NCBI RefSeq assembly: GCF_023347255.1
Contig: NZ_CP094466.1
Coordinates: 2,790,001 to 2,854,000 of the forward strand
DNA length: 64,000 nucleotides
Direction: 5' to 3'
DNA from: Faecalibacterium sp. I4-3-84
GTDB lineage: Bacteria > Bacillota > Clostridia > Oscillospirales > Ruminococcaceae
Part shown: positions 54,762 to 63,266 of the stretch, piece after piece
How positions within the stretch are numbered: position 1 is the first letter of the stretch
Layout: each line of letters opens with the position of its first letter
Position numbers and translations under genes: made by a program
Notes under the pieces: generated by a model
Seen by the model: only the letters and a program-made list of their open reading frames with translations
What the model was told of the DNA's origin: nothing
The model's database searches: none

Positions 54762-55937
54762 GTGAAGAAATTGGAAAAGAGAGTATCCGCAGTACTGGTG
54801 GCGGCGGGGTCTTCCACACGCATGGGCTTTGACAAGCTCAGCTTTGATCTGGGCGGCGAGACCGTGCTGCACCGCAGCATCCGCGCGTTTGAACAGGACC
54901 CGCTTGTCACAGAGATCGTGCTGGTGGCCGGTAAGAACCGCGCCTTTGTGGAGCAGCAGGCAGCAGACTGCACAAAGCCTGTGCAGATCGTAACGGGCGG
55001 CACCACCCGCGCCGAGAGCGCAAAAAACGGCGTGCTGGCGGCAGCAGGGGAGCTTGTGGCAGTGCACGACGCGGCAAGACCCTTCGTCAGTCAGGCCGTC
55101 ATCACAGCAGCGCTGGAAGCAGCGGCCCGGTGCGGCGCAGCTGCACCTGCCGTACCGGTAAAGGATACCATCAAGGCTGCAGCGCGCGGCAACGGAAAGA
55201 TCGTGCCGGATGCCTGCCTTGTGTACACAACGCCCGACCGCAGCACCCTGTATGCGGTGCAGACCCCTCAGTGCTTTGACCGCGCAGAGTACCTTGCTGC
55301 GCTGGAAGAGCTGGATGCCGAAAAAGCCCGCCTTGTCACCGACGACTGCAGCCTGTTCGAGCTGACCGGCCGCGCCGTGCAGCTGACGCAGGGCGATTAC
55401 GCCAATTATAAGATCACGACCCGCGAGGACCTGCCCCGCCCGGATCAGAAAGAGGAACACAAAATGCGCATTGGACATGGTTATGACGTGCACCGTCTGG
55501 TGGAAGGCCGCAAGCTGATCCTGGGCGGCGTGGAAGTGCCTTTTGAAAAAGGCCTGCTGGGCCACTCGGATGCAGATGTGCTGGCCCATGCGGTGATGGA
55601 TGCTGTGCTGGGTGCCGCTGCGCTGGGGGATATCGGCCAGCATTTCCCGGACAATGACCCGGCTTACTCCGGTGCCGACAGCCTGAAGCTGGCCCGCCGT
55701 GTGGCCGAAATTTTAAAGGAGCACGGCTTCCGCATTGAAAATATCGACGCGACGCTGTTGTGTCAGCGGCCCAAGCTTGCGCCGTACATTCCGGCCATGC
55801 GCCAGAATCTGGCCGATGCCTTCGGCCTGCCGGTGGACGCTGTGAGTGTGAAGGCCACCACCGAGGAACATCTGGGTTTTACCGGCGAGGGGCTGGGCAT
55901 TGCCGCCCACGCCGTTGCCCTGATCGAAACACTGTAA
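54762..55937 (+). CDS. ispDF: Bifunctional IspD/IspF isoprenoid enzyme
   Basis: 391 residues from GTG 54762 (AGGA 9 bases upstream); TTG 54771 with AGGTGA before it is also possible. The N-terminal half is IspD, which makes CDP-methylerythritol: [42 protein letters not shown]. The C-terminal half is IspF, which forms the cyclodiphosphate: [17 protein letters not shown] with metal Asp/His, [36 protein letters not shown]. The IspE step between them is not in this window. ATG 55464 at the IspF start has its own AGAGGAAC site, so free IspF may also be made. Confidence 0.95.
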   Translation: MKKLEKRVSAVLVAAGSSTRMGFDKLSFDLGGETVLHRSIRAFEQDPLVTEIVLVAGKNRAFVEQQAADCTKPVQIVTGGTTRAESAKNGVLAAAGELVAVHDAARPFVSQAVITAALEAAARCGAAAPAVPVKDTIKAAARGNGKIVPDACLVYTTPDRSTLYAVQTPQCFDRAEYLAALEELDAEKARLVTDDCSLFELTGRAVQLTQGDYANYKITTREDLPRPDQKEEHKMRIGHGYDVHRLVEGRKLILGGVEVPFEKGLLGHSDADVLAHAVMDAVLGAAALGDIGQHFPDNDPAYSGADSLKLARRVAEILKEHGFRIENIDATLLCQRPKLAPYIPAMRQNLADAFGLPVDAVSVKATTEEHLGFTGEGLGIAAHAVALIETL

Positions 55938-55953
55938 ACGGGAGCGTGTACCA

Positions 55954-56853
55954 ATGACTCTGAACGCGATCATTGCAAATTTCCAGACCTTCAAACTGGT
56001 CGATTTGCTGGATATCATCATCATTTCCTTCCTGATTTACCAGCTGCTGGGCATTGTCAACCGCACCCGCGCTGGCCAGCTGTTCAAGGGTGCGCTGCTG
56101 GTGATGGCCGTCTATCTGGTGGCAGAAACGCTGAACATGCGTACCGTCACGTGGCTGCTGAACTCACTGCTGCAGGTGGGCCTGCTGACGCTGGTGGTGC
56201 TGTTCCAGCCAGAGATCCGCCGTGCGCTGGAGCGCATGGGCCAGACCGACCAGTGGGCCGCCAAGCTGTTCAATGTCAAAGGCCGCTACAACGATCCAAG
56301 CCTGAAGGGTGCATGGCGCAGCGCCATCATTGCCATCTGCGATGCGGCAGAGCGCTTTTCTGAGACCAAGACCGGTGCACTGATCGTGCTGGAACGCCAC
56401 ACGAACCTTTCGGAGATCGTGCGCACCGGCACGCCGGTGAACAGCGCCGTCAATCTGGAGGTGCTGGGCACCATTTTCTACGAGGGCACGCCCCTGCACG
56501 ACGGCGCCGCCATCATTGAGAACGGCCGCATCAAAGCGGCGGGCTGTGTGCTGCCGCTTTCCAACAATCTGGATCTTGGCAAGGATATGGGCACCCGTCA
56601 CCGCGCCTGCCTTGGCATTGCCGAAAATTCCGATGCAATTGCCATCGTGGTCAGCGAGGAGACCGGTATCATCTCCATGGCGAAAAACGGTGTGCTGATC
56701 CGCCACTTTGACCGCCAGACCCTGTATACCCGTCTGGTGGATGAGATGATCCCCAAGGAGACCACCACCGAAAAGACGACGGTCAGCGGCTGGCGCGGTC
56801 AGCTGGACCGTCTGTGGAAATGGGTCAGCCAGAAGGAGGACGATGCGCAATGA
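55954..56853 (+). CDS. cdaA: Diadenylate cyclase CdaA
   Basis: 299 residues. It makes c-di-AMP from two ATP. Three membrane segments (about 15-90) end in VVLFQPEIRRALERMG, followed by the DAC domain: GALIVLERHTNLSEIVRTG, the active-site blocks PLHDGAAIIENGRI and MGTRHRACLGIAENSDA, and IVVSEETGIISMAKNG. The C-terminus is a Lys/Thr/Glu-rich tail. AACGGGAGCGTG precedes ATG 55954. The stop overlaps the cdaR start (ATGA). The third common partner, glmM, is not next to it. Confidence 0.97.
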   Translation: MTLNAIIANFQTFKLVDLLDIIIISFLIYQLLGIVNRTRAGQLFKGALLVMAVYLVAETLNMRTVTWLLNSLLQVGLLTLVVLFQPEIRRALERMGQTDQWAAKLFNVKGRYNDPSLKGAWRSAIIAICDAAERFSETKTGALIVLERHTNLSEIVRTGTPVNSAVNLEVLGTIFYEGTPLHDGAAIIENGRIKAAGCVLPLSNNLDLGKDMGTRHRACLGIAENSDAIAIVVSEETGIISMAKNGVLIRHFDRQTLYTRLVDEMIPKETTTEKTTVSGWRGQLDRLWKWVSQKEDDAQ

Positions 56854-58154
56854 ACAACGAACCCAACAAGAAAAACGGCGCAAAGCCGGCGGTCGCCCAT
56901 AAGAAAAACATTCTGGACGACCGCCGCATCCGGCTGGCACTTTCGGTGCTGGGTGCCATCGTTGCATGGATGGTGGTCACGATCATCGTGCAGCCCGGCA
57001 CCAGCAACACCATCTACAATGTGCCGGTGGATTATACCTACGATTCCGCTGCTTACACCTCCCGGGGCCTGAGCATCGTCAGCGCCGAGGATAAGACCGT
57101 GAACCTGAAAATCTCCGGCGACGGCTATACCATCGGCGGGCTGACGGCTTCCGACTTTGTGGTCTACCCGGATTTTTCCAGCGTACGCGACAGCGGCGAA
57201 AAGACCCTGCGCCTGCTGGTACGCGGTGCCAACGGCCTGCTGAACGGTGTGACTGTGACCATGGAAGGCACGGATAATACGGTGGATGTGGTGTTTGACG
57301 TGGTGGAGGAAAAGACCATGCCCGTTACCATTACCACCAACTACCTGACCATCGCGGACGGCTATATCCTTTATAGTACGGATGTTTCCAAGGAGAATAT
57401 CACCCTTTCCGGCCCCAGCAGTGAGCTGGATAAAGTTGCTACCTGCACAGCAGAGGTGACCTACAGCGGCGAACTGACCGAGTCCATCACGCTGAACACG
57501 CCGTTGCGCTTCTATACCTCCGGCGGCAAGGAAGTCAAGTTTGAGTACACGGAGCTGGAAGAGAACAGTGTGGATGTGACCTTGCAGGTGTACAAGATGG
57601 CAACGCTGCCGGTGGACGTGAATTTCATCAATGCACCGCGTGATTTTGATGATTCGGTTCTGGTATATGCACTCAGCCGCAAGCAGCTCAAGGTGGCAGG
57701 TCCGGCAGCTAAGATCGATATGCTGTCCACGCTGCCCATCGGCAATATCGACCTTTCCACCTTTACACTGAACAAGAGCTATGAGTTGCCCATCGACCTG
57801 CCCGCAGACATCTATCTGCTGGATAACATTTCCACCATTACGGTCAGCTTTGACTGCTCCAATCTGGGAACCAAGACCATGAACCTGCCCAATACCTGCG
57901 TGCAGGTGGTCAACCTGCCCTCTACCTACCAGCTGACGGTGCAGACCGAACGCCTGATGAATGTAACGCTCTGCGGCCCCAAGGGCGCGATCGAAACGCT
58001 GACCCCGGAGCAGGTGGTCATTGAGATCGATGCCGAGGATTTCTCGGTGGCGACCGGCGAGCAGAACATCGCCTGCCGCCTGTATGTGCCCTCCAACGGC
58101 AAGATCTTTGCACTGGGCAGCTATGTGCTGCAGTGCCGCATCGAAAGCAACTGA
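56850..58154 (+). CDS. cdaR: CdaA regulator CdaR (YbbR domains)
   Basis: 434 residues. CdaR is an extracytoplasmic protein that modulates CdaA. One membrane helix (about 25-46, LALSVLGAIVAWMVVTIIVQ) is followed by tandem YbbR repeats: VPVDYTYDSAAYTSRGLSIV, TMPVTITTNYLTIADGYIL, TLPVDVNFINAPRDFDDSVL and a fourth near TMNLPNTCVQVVNLPSTYQL. GGAGG in the end of cdaA serves as ribosome site and the genes overlap by 4 bases. The start MNNEPNKKN at 56850 was chosen over an in-frame ATG deeper in cdaA. Confidence 0.94.
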   Translation: MNNEPNKKNGAKPAVAHKKNILDDRRIRLALSVLGAIVAWMVVTIIVQPGTSNTIYNVPVDYTYDSAAYTSRGLSIVSAEDKTVNLKISGDGYTIGGLTASDFVVYPDFSSVRDSGEKTLRLLVRGANGLLNGVTVTMEGTDNTVDVVFDVVEEKTMPVTITTNYLTIADGYILYSTDVSKENITLSGPSSELDKVATCTAEVTYSGELTESITLNTPLRFYTSGGKEVKFEYTELEENSVDVTLQVYKMATLPVDVNFINAPRDFDDSVLVYALSRKQLKVAGPAAKIDMLSTLPIGNIDLSTFTLNKSYELPIDLPADIYLLDNISTITVSFDCSNLGTKTMNLPNTCVQVVNLPSTYQLTVQTERLMNVTLCGPKGAIETLTPEQVVIEIDAEDFSVATGEQNIACRLYVPSNGKIFALGSYVLQCRIESN

Positions 58155-58177
58155 AACAAAAAGGAACACACGATAAC

Positions 58178-59773
58178 ATGATTCTGGTTCGCAACATCCG
58201 TCTGCCGCTCTCTGCCGGAGAGCCGCAGGCATTTGAAAAAGCCCTGCACGCCGCCCGCATCCCGCGCGGAAAGGTGCAGCATCTGGGCGTGGCAAAGCTC
58301 TCGGTGGATGCCCGCCACGGCCAGCCCAAGCTGGTGTATACCGTGGCTGTCACCCTGAAAGAACCTGCCGAGGAAGCGGCTTTTGCAGCCCGCTGTGGTG
58401 ATGCTTCTCTGCAGCAGAAGGTGGATTTTTCGGTGCAGAATGGCATCCAGCCACTGGCACATCGGCCTGTGGTGTGCGGCCTTGGCCCGGCGGGCCTGTT
58501 TGCAGCGCTGCTGCTGGCCCGGCAGGGCTATCAGCCCATTGTGCTGGAGCGCGGCCCGGCGCTGGACGAGCGCGTAAAGGCGGTGGAGCATTTTTCTGCT
58601 ACCGGCGAACTGGATGTGAATGCGAACATTCAATTTGGCGAGGGCGGTGCCGGTACCTTTTCGGACGGCAAGCTGACCACCCGCATCGGCGATGAGCTGT
58701 GCGGCTTTGTTACCGAGGTGTTCCTGCAGCACGGTGCGCCGGAGGAGATCGCCTGGAAGCAGAAGCCCCATGTGGGCACCGACCTGCTGCGCGGTGTGAT
58801 CACCTCTATCCGCAAGGAGATCGAAGCTCTGGGCGGTGAGGTGCATTTCAACACGGCCCTGACCGGCTTTGAACAGAAAAATGGTCAGCTCACCGGCATT
58901 TTTACCACAAATGGCACCTTTGCCTGCGAAGCTTTGGTGTTCGCGGTGGGCCACTCGGCCCGCGATACCTTCGGGATGCTGATGGACGGCGGCCTGCAGT
59001 TGGAATGCAAGCCGTTCAGTGTGGGCTTCCGCGCCGAGCATCTGCAGAGTGAGATCGAAAAGAGCTTATATCACGAGGCTGCCGGGCATCCGGCTCTGCC
59101 GCGGGGCGAGTATCAACTCTCCCAGCATGTGGGGGAGCGGTGCGTTTACACCTTCTGCATGTGCCCCGGCGGGCAGGTGGTGGCATCGGCCAGCGAGGAA
59201 GGCCGTGTAGTGACCAATGGCATGAGCTTCCACGCCCGCAATGGCAAAAATGCCAACGCGGCCGTGGTGGTGAGCGTGGGAGGCAAGGACTTTGCAGACG
59301 ATCCGCGCCGGGCCATCGCGTTCCAGCGGGAGCTGGAAGCCAGAGCCTACGCCGCTGGGCGCAGTGCAGGGGAGTATGCCGCTCCGGCAGAGAATATCCA
59401 GAGCTTTCTGGAAGGGCGCGGCCAGCTGAACATTGGACGTGTGCAGCCTACCTATGACCGCGGCGTTGCTGCGGCAGACCTCGGCGCACTGCTGCCGCAG
59501 GAGCTGGCCGAAACACTGCGGGCGGGCCTGCGCGCCTACGAGCGCAAAATTGCGGGTTATACCGCGCCGGAAGCGATCCTTACGGGTCTTGAGACCCGCA
59601 CCAGCAGCCCGGTGCGGCTGAAGCGGGAAGAAAATTTTGAATGCACCCAGCTGGCAGGTCTGTATCCCTGCGGCGAGGGTGCCGGATATGCGGGCGGCAT
59701 CATGAGCGCCGCCGTGGATGGCCTGCGGGTGGCCCGCGCCATCATCAGCCGGTATGCACCGGCAGAAGGGTGA
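58178..59773 (+). CDS. FAD-dependent dehydrogenase-like protein (COG2509 type)
   Basis: 531 residues. A large flavoprotein of the NAD(P)/FAD oxidoreductase superfamily whose substrate is unknown. An N-terminal domain of about 90 residues (ILVRNIRLPLSAGEPQAFEK) precedes the FAD-binding fold VVCGLGPAGLFAALLLARQG with acidic VLERGPALDERVKAV. The block NANIQFGEGGAGTFSDGKLT is diagnostic, and the ending CGEGAGYAGGIMSAAVDGLR closes the FAD site. ATG 58178 follows AAAAAGGAAC at a long spacing. It lies 23 bases after cdaR and 10 before the XpaC-like gene. Confidence 0.9.
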   Translation: MILVRNIRLPLSAGEPQAFEKALHAARIPRGKVQHLGVAKLSVDARHGQPKLVYTVAVTLKEPAEEAAFAARCGDASLQQKVDFSVQNGIQPLAHRPVVCGLGPAGLFAALLLARQGYQPIVLERGPALDERVKAVEHFSATGELDVNANIQFGEGGAGTFSDGKLTTRIGDELCGFVTEVFLQHGAPEEIAWKQKPHVGTDLLRGVITSIRKEIEALGGEVHFNTALTGFEQKNGQLTGIFTTNGTFACEALVFAVGHSARDTFGMLMDGGLQLECKPFSVGFRAEHLQSEIEKSLYHEAAGHPALPRGEYQLSQHVGERCVYTFCMCPGGQVVASASEEGRVVTNGMSFHARNGKNANAAVVVSVGGKDFADDPRRAIAFQRELEARAYAAGRSAGEYAAPAENIQSFLEGRGQLNIGRVQPTYDRGVAAADLGALLPQELAETLRAGLRAYERKIAGYTAPEAILTGLETRTSSPVRLKREENFECTQLAGLYPCGEGAGYAGGIMSAAVDGLRVARAIISRYAPAEG

Positions 59774-59783
59774 GAAGAATTTG

Positions 59784-61136
59784 ATGAACGATCGTGAAAA
59801 CGATACAATGAGAGAAAATGAGGGCCGTCAGGTGCAGCAGGAGCTGGAAAACCAGCTGCGCGCCTTTGGCGATACCGTGTCGGATGCCTTTGCCCATGGC
59901 TTTGAGGGCAAAGGGGAGGACATTGGCGACCGCGCCTATGGTGTGGGCCGTGCGGCGGTGAATGCTGCAAACTTTGGCCTTGGCAAAGCGGCAAAAGCGT
60001 TCCGCAGCAGCCGGGATGAATACTACCGCAGCCGCCAGAATGCGCAGAATACGAAAAAACAGGGCTTGAATGAGGACTGTATCAACGCGCAGGCCGCAGG
60101 TGTTTCCGGCTGGTTCCGGCAGATGTTCGGCAAGGCAGAGACGACCCCGGCAGACGAGATCCGCGCCAGTGCCAAAAAGCGCTACAGCGCAGGCTGCGCA
60201 TTGCTGGCAGTCGGCATCACGTTTACGGTGATCTTTGGCATCACGGCGGTTTCCTGTCTGGGTGCGGCGGGCCTGTTTACGCCCAATGCGGCGGTTCTGC
60301 AGGCTCTTCTGCAGGACAGCTTTATGGCTGAAAATGCTGCAGCCATGGGCAGCTTTGCGCTGGGGGCGGTGCGGATCACCGGCTGGTGCTTTGCGGCTGT
60401 CACCGCCGTGTTCGTGTGGATGATCACTGCCGGTGCATCCCGCCTGAAGGCCAGCAAGACGCTGCTCCGTCTGGCCGAGGCAGCAGAAGGCTTTGACTGC
60501 AAAAAGGGCCTGCCGCTGGAAGCCGTGGACGAGAAAAAGACCCGTGCCCTCAAGCGGGTGCGCAGATTCATCCGCAATGGCTGGCTGAGTGCATGGGTGG
60601 ACGAAAAAGCGGAAAAGCTTTACCTGACTGCTGAGGATTACCGTGCCGCGCAGGAAGCTGCCGCAGCCTCCAAGGCACCGCCGCAGCCGGAACCGGCGGC
60701 AGAAAAAACAGACGATGTGCCGCTCAATCTTGAGACGGCGCGCCGCTTTGCCGCCGTGCTGCAGCAGGAAAAACAGCTGATGCAGGATGCGCAGGGCCGC
60801 GAAGAGCTGGACCATATGCAGACCACCACCACTGCCATCTGTGACTGGCTGGAAGCGCACCCGGAAAGCCTGCCCAAGGCCCGCCGCTTTGCGGAATACT
60901 ATATCCCCACCACCCTCAAGCTGCTGCACACCTACAACGATGTGCAGGGCCAGCAGGGCGAAAACGCCGAGACCATCCGCCGCGATATCGCGGGCATCCT
61001 TCACACGCTGAATCAGGCCTACGACACCCTGTATGATACGCTGCTCTCGGATGTAGCGATGGATGTCTCTTCTGAGATCGCCGCCCTGCAGGGAATGCTG
61101 GCCAACGACGGCCTGACGGGAGGAAATTTTGAATGA
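59784..61136 (+). CDS. XpaC-like membrane protein
   Basis: 450 residues. The C-terminal region (RRFAEYYIPTTLKLLHTYND and LNQAYDTLYDTLLSDVAMDV) matches the XpaC family, named for 5-bromo-4-chloroindolyl phosphate hydrolysis in Bacillus; the real role is not known and the family often sits near telA genes. N-terminal 120 residues are charged and helical. Two membrane hairpins follow at about 135-165 and 190-220. ATG 59784 has GGTGAGAAG upstream. The stop overlaps recJ (ATGA), so the two are coupled, though no shared function is evident. Confidence 0.8.
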   Translation: MNDRENDTMRENEGRQVQQELENQLRAFGDTVSDAFAHGFEGKGEDIGDRAYGVGRAAVNAANFGLGKAAKAFRSSRDEYYRSRQNAQNTKKQGLNEDCINAQAAGVSGWFRQMFGKAETTPADEIRASAKKRYSAGCALLAVGITFTVIFGITAVSCLGAAGLFTPNAAVLQALLQDSFMAENAAAMGSFALGAVRITGWCFAAVTAVFVWMITAGASRLKASKTLLRLAEAAEGFDCKKGLPLEAVDEKKTRALKRVRRFIRNGWLSAWVDEKAEKLYLTAEDYRAAQEAAAASKAPPQPEPAAEKTDDVPLNLETARRFAAVLQQEKQLMQDAQGREELDHMQTTTTAICDWLEAHPESLPKARRFAEYYIPTTLKLLHTYNDVQGQQGENAETIRRDIAGILHTLNQAYDTLYDTLLSDVAMDVSSEIAALQGMLANDGLTGGNFE

Positions 61137-63265
61137 CCTACCGTGCATGGAATCTGAAGCCGCTGGACCGTGCCGCGCTGCGGGAGCTGACGCAGGCGAT
61201 TGCGGAGCAGGCCACCGAAGAACTGGAATATAACGCACAGAACGACGAGCCGTGGAGCGAGCAAAAATATGCGGCCGCCCTTGCCGCCCAGCAGAAGGAA
61301 AATGCCCTGTTGGCGGGCGTGCTGACGGCCCGCGGCATTACCGACCCTACCGAAGCACTGACCCTGCTTGCCGGTGAGGAAGAATTGAGCGACCCTTCGC
61401 TGCTCACCGATATGGACAAGGCCTGCGAGCGCATCTGGCGGGCCATTGACGAGGGCGAGACCATTGTGGTGTTCGGCGATTATGATGTGGACGGCGTGAC
61501 GGCCACGGCCCTGCTGTACCAGCATCTCAAGGGCATGGGGGCTACCGTAAAATGTATGCTGCCCAGCCGCGAGGGTGACGGCTACGGCCTTTCGCGCAAT
61601 GCCATCCGTTCCATCCACGATAAGGGCTGCAAGCTGATCGTGACGGTGGATAACGGCATTTCTGCTGTGGAAGAAGCCGATTATGCCGCTGAACTGGGTA
61701 TTGACCTGATCATTACCGACCATCATCTGCCGCCGGAAACTCTGCCCAAGGCCATTGCCGTGGTAGACCCCCGTCGTGAGGACGACACCAGTCCCTTCAA
61801 GGGCCTGTGCGGTGCGGGCGTGGCGTTCAAGCTGTGTGCCGCACTGGATGGCTGCCCGCCGGAAGAAATGCTGGACTACTGCGGCGACCTTGCCGCTGTG
61901 GGTACTGTGGCGGACGTGATGCCGCTTACCGGCGAAAACCGCACCCTTGTCAAGGCGGGCCTGCGCCAGCTGCAGAACACGGATCGTCCGGGTCTGGAAG
62001 CGTTGCTGGAAGAGGTGGGCCTTGCGGGCAAACCGGTCACCGCAGAAAATGTCAGCTACGCCATTGCGCCCCGCATCAATGCGGCTGGCCGCATGGACAA
62101 CGCTGTTACGGCTTTGCAGCTGGTGATGTGTGAGGACCCGGACCGCGCCGCAGAGCTGGCCCATAAACTGAACGAGATCAATACAAAGCGTCAGGAGACA
62201 GAGCTGCAGATCTTCAAGGCCGCGCAGGAACTGCTGGAACAGGAACCGGAGCGGCTGGAAGACCGCGTGATGCTGCTGTGGGGCCGCGATTGGCACCCCG
62301 GTGTCATTGGCATCGTGGCATCCCGGCTGGTGGAACGCACCGGCCGGCCTGTGATCGTGGTGACGATCGACGAGCACGGCGAATGCAAGGGCAGCGGACG
62401 CAGCGTGCAGGGCTTCAATCTGCATGCCTGCATTGGTGCCTGCGCAGATCTGCTCATCCGCTACGGCGGCCATGCCATGGCTGCGGGCCTTTCGGTGCGG
62501 GAAGAAAATCTGCCCGCTCTGCGCCGCCGCCTGAACGACTGGGCAGCACGGGAATGCCCGGTGCTGCATACCACCCCGCTGGAGTGCGACCTGCCCATCC
62601 ATCTGGACCGTGTGACCGTGGAAAGTGTGCGGAAGCTCGACCAGCTGGCTCCCTATGGGGCCGAGAACCCGACCCCGGTGTTCCTTTTGCAGAACGCCGT
62701 GCTGGATGGGGTATACCCGGTATCGGAGGGCAGGCACAGCCGCCTGCGCCTGCGGCAGGGCAATGCCAGCGTGTATGCCGTGTGGTTCGGCATGCCGCCG
62801 GAACAGCTGCCCTATGCCATGGGCGATGTGGTGGATGCTGCGCTGAACCTTTCGGTCTACGATTCGCCCCGGGGCGCACAGCTTTCGGGCCGCATTCTGG
62901 ACCTGCACCCGGCAGGGCTGGGCACAAAGCTTGCGGAGCAGGCTGCTTTTGTAGCGGCGCTGCGCCGCGGCACACCCCTGACCGAGGAACAGAAAAAGCT
63001 TATTACGCCTGAGCGCAGTGATATCGTCACAGTGTACCGTGAGCTGCAGGCGCGCCGCTGGCACGCAGAAGATCTGCAGCCGCTGTGCGCAAAACTGGGC
63101 GAGGAAAATACAGGCAAAACGCTGGTGGCGGTCACGGCTCTGGAACAGGTGGGACTGATCGCCACGGTGGAAAAGGGCGGAGCAAAGTATCTGGATCTTG
63201 TGCCTGCACAGGGCAAAAAGAACCTTGCGGATGCCCCGGTCCTGAAATGTTTGGAGGGAATGTAA
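61133..63265 (+). CDS. recJ: Single-stranded-DNA exonuclease RecJ
   Basis: 710 residues. A 5'-3' exonuclease in recombination and mismatch repair. DHH motifs are intact: VVFGDYDVDGVTATALLY, LIVTVDNGISAVEEA, LIITDHHLPPETLPKAIAVV and VGTVADVMPLTGENR. The DHHA1 motif GSGRSVQGFNLHACI and the GGHAMAAGLSV block follow, and then an OB-like domain near 540-590. An extra C-terminal part of about 120 residues (AEQAAFVAALRRGTPLTEEQ onwards) is seen in Firmicute RecJ. It overlaps the XpaC-like gene and is followed after 1 base by rel. Confidence 0.95.
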   Translation: MTYRAWNLKPLDRAALRELTQAIAEQATEELEYNAQNDEPWSEQKYAAALAAQQKENALLAGVLTARGITDPTEALTLLAGEEELSDPSLLTDMDKACERIWRAIDEGETIVVFGDYDVDGVTATALLYQHLKGMGATVKCMLPSREGDGYGLSRNAIRSIHDKGCKLIVTVDNGISAVEEADYAAELGIDLIITDHHLPPETLPKAIAVVDPRREDDTSPFKGLCGAGVAFKLCAALDGCPPEEMLDYCGDLAAVGTVADVMPLTGENRTLVKAGLRQLQNTDRPGLEALLEEVGLAGKPVTAENVSYAIAPRINAAGRMDNAVTALQLVMCEDPDRAAELAHKLNEINTKRQETELQIFKAAQELLEQEPERLEDRVMLLWGRDWHPGVIGIVASRLVERTGRPVIVVTIDEHGECKGSGRSVQGFNLHACIGACADLLIRYGGHAMAAGLSVREENLPALRRRLNDWAARECPVLHTTPLECDLPIHLDRVTVESVRKLDQLAPYGAENPTPVFLLQNAVLDGVYPVSEGRHSRLRLRQGNASVYAVWFGMPPEQLPYAMGDVVDAALNLSVYDSPRGAQLSGRILDLHPAGLGTKLAEQAAFVAALRRGTPLTEEQKKLITPERSDIVTVYRELQARRWHAEDLQPLCAKLGEENTGKTLVAVTALEQVGLIATVEKGGAKYLDLVPAQGKKNLADAPVLKCLEGM

Positions 63266-63266
63266 A

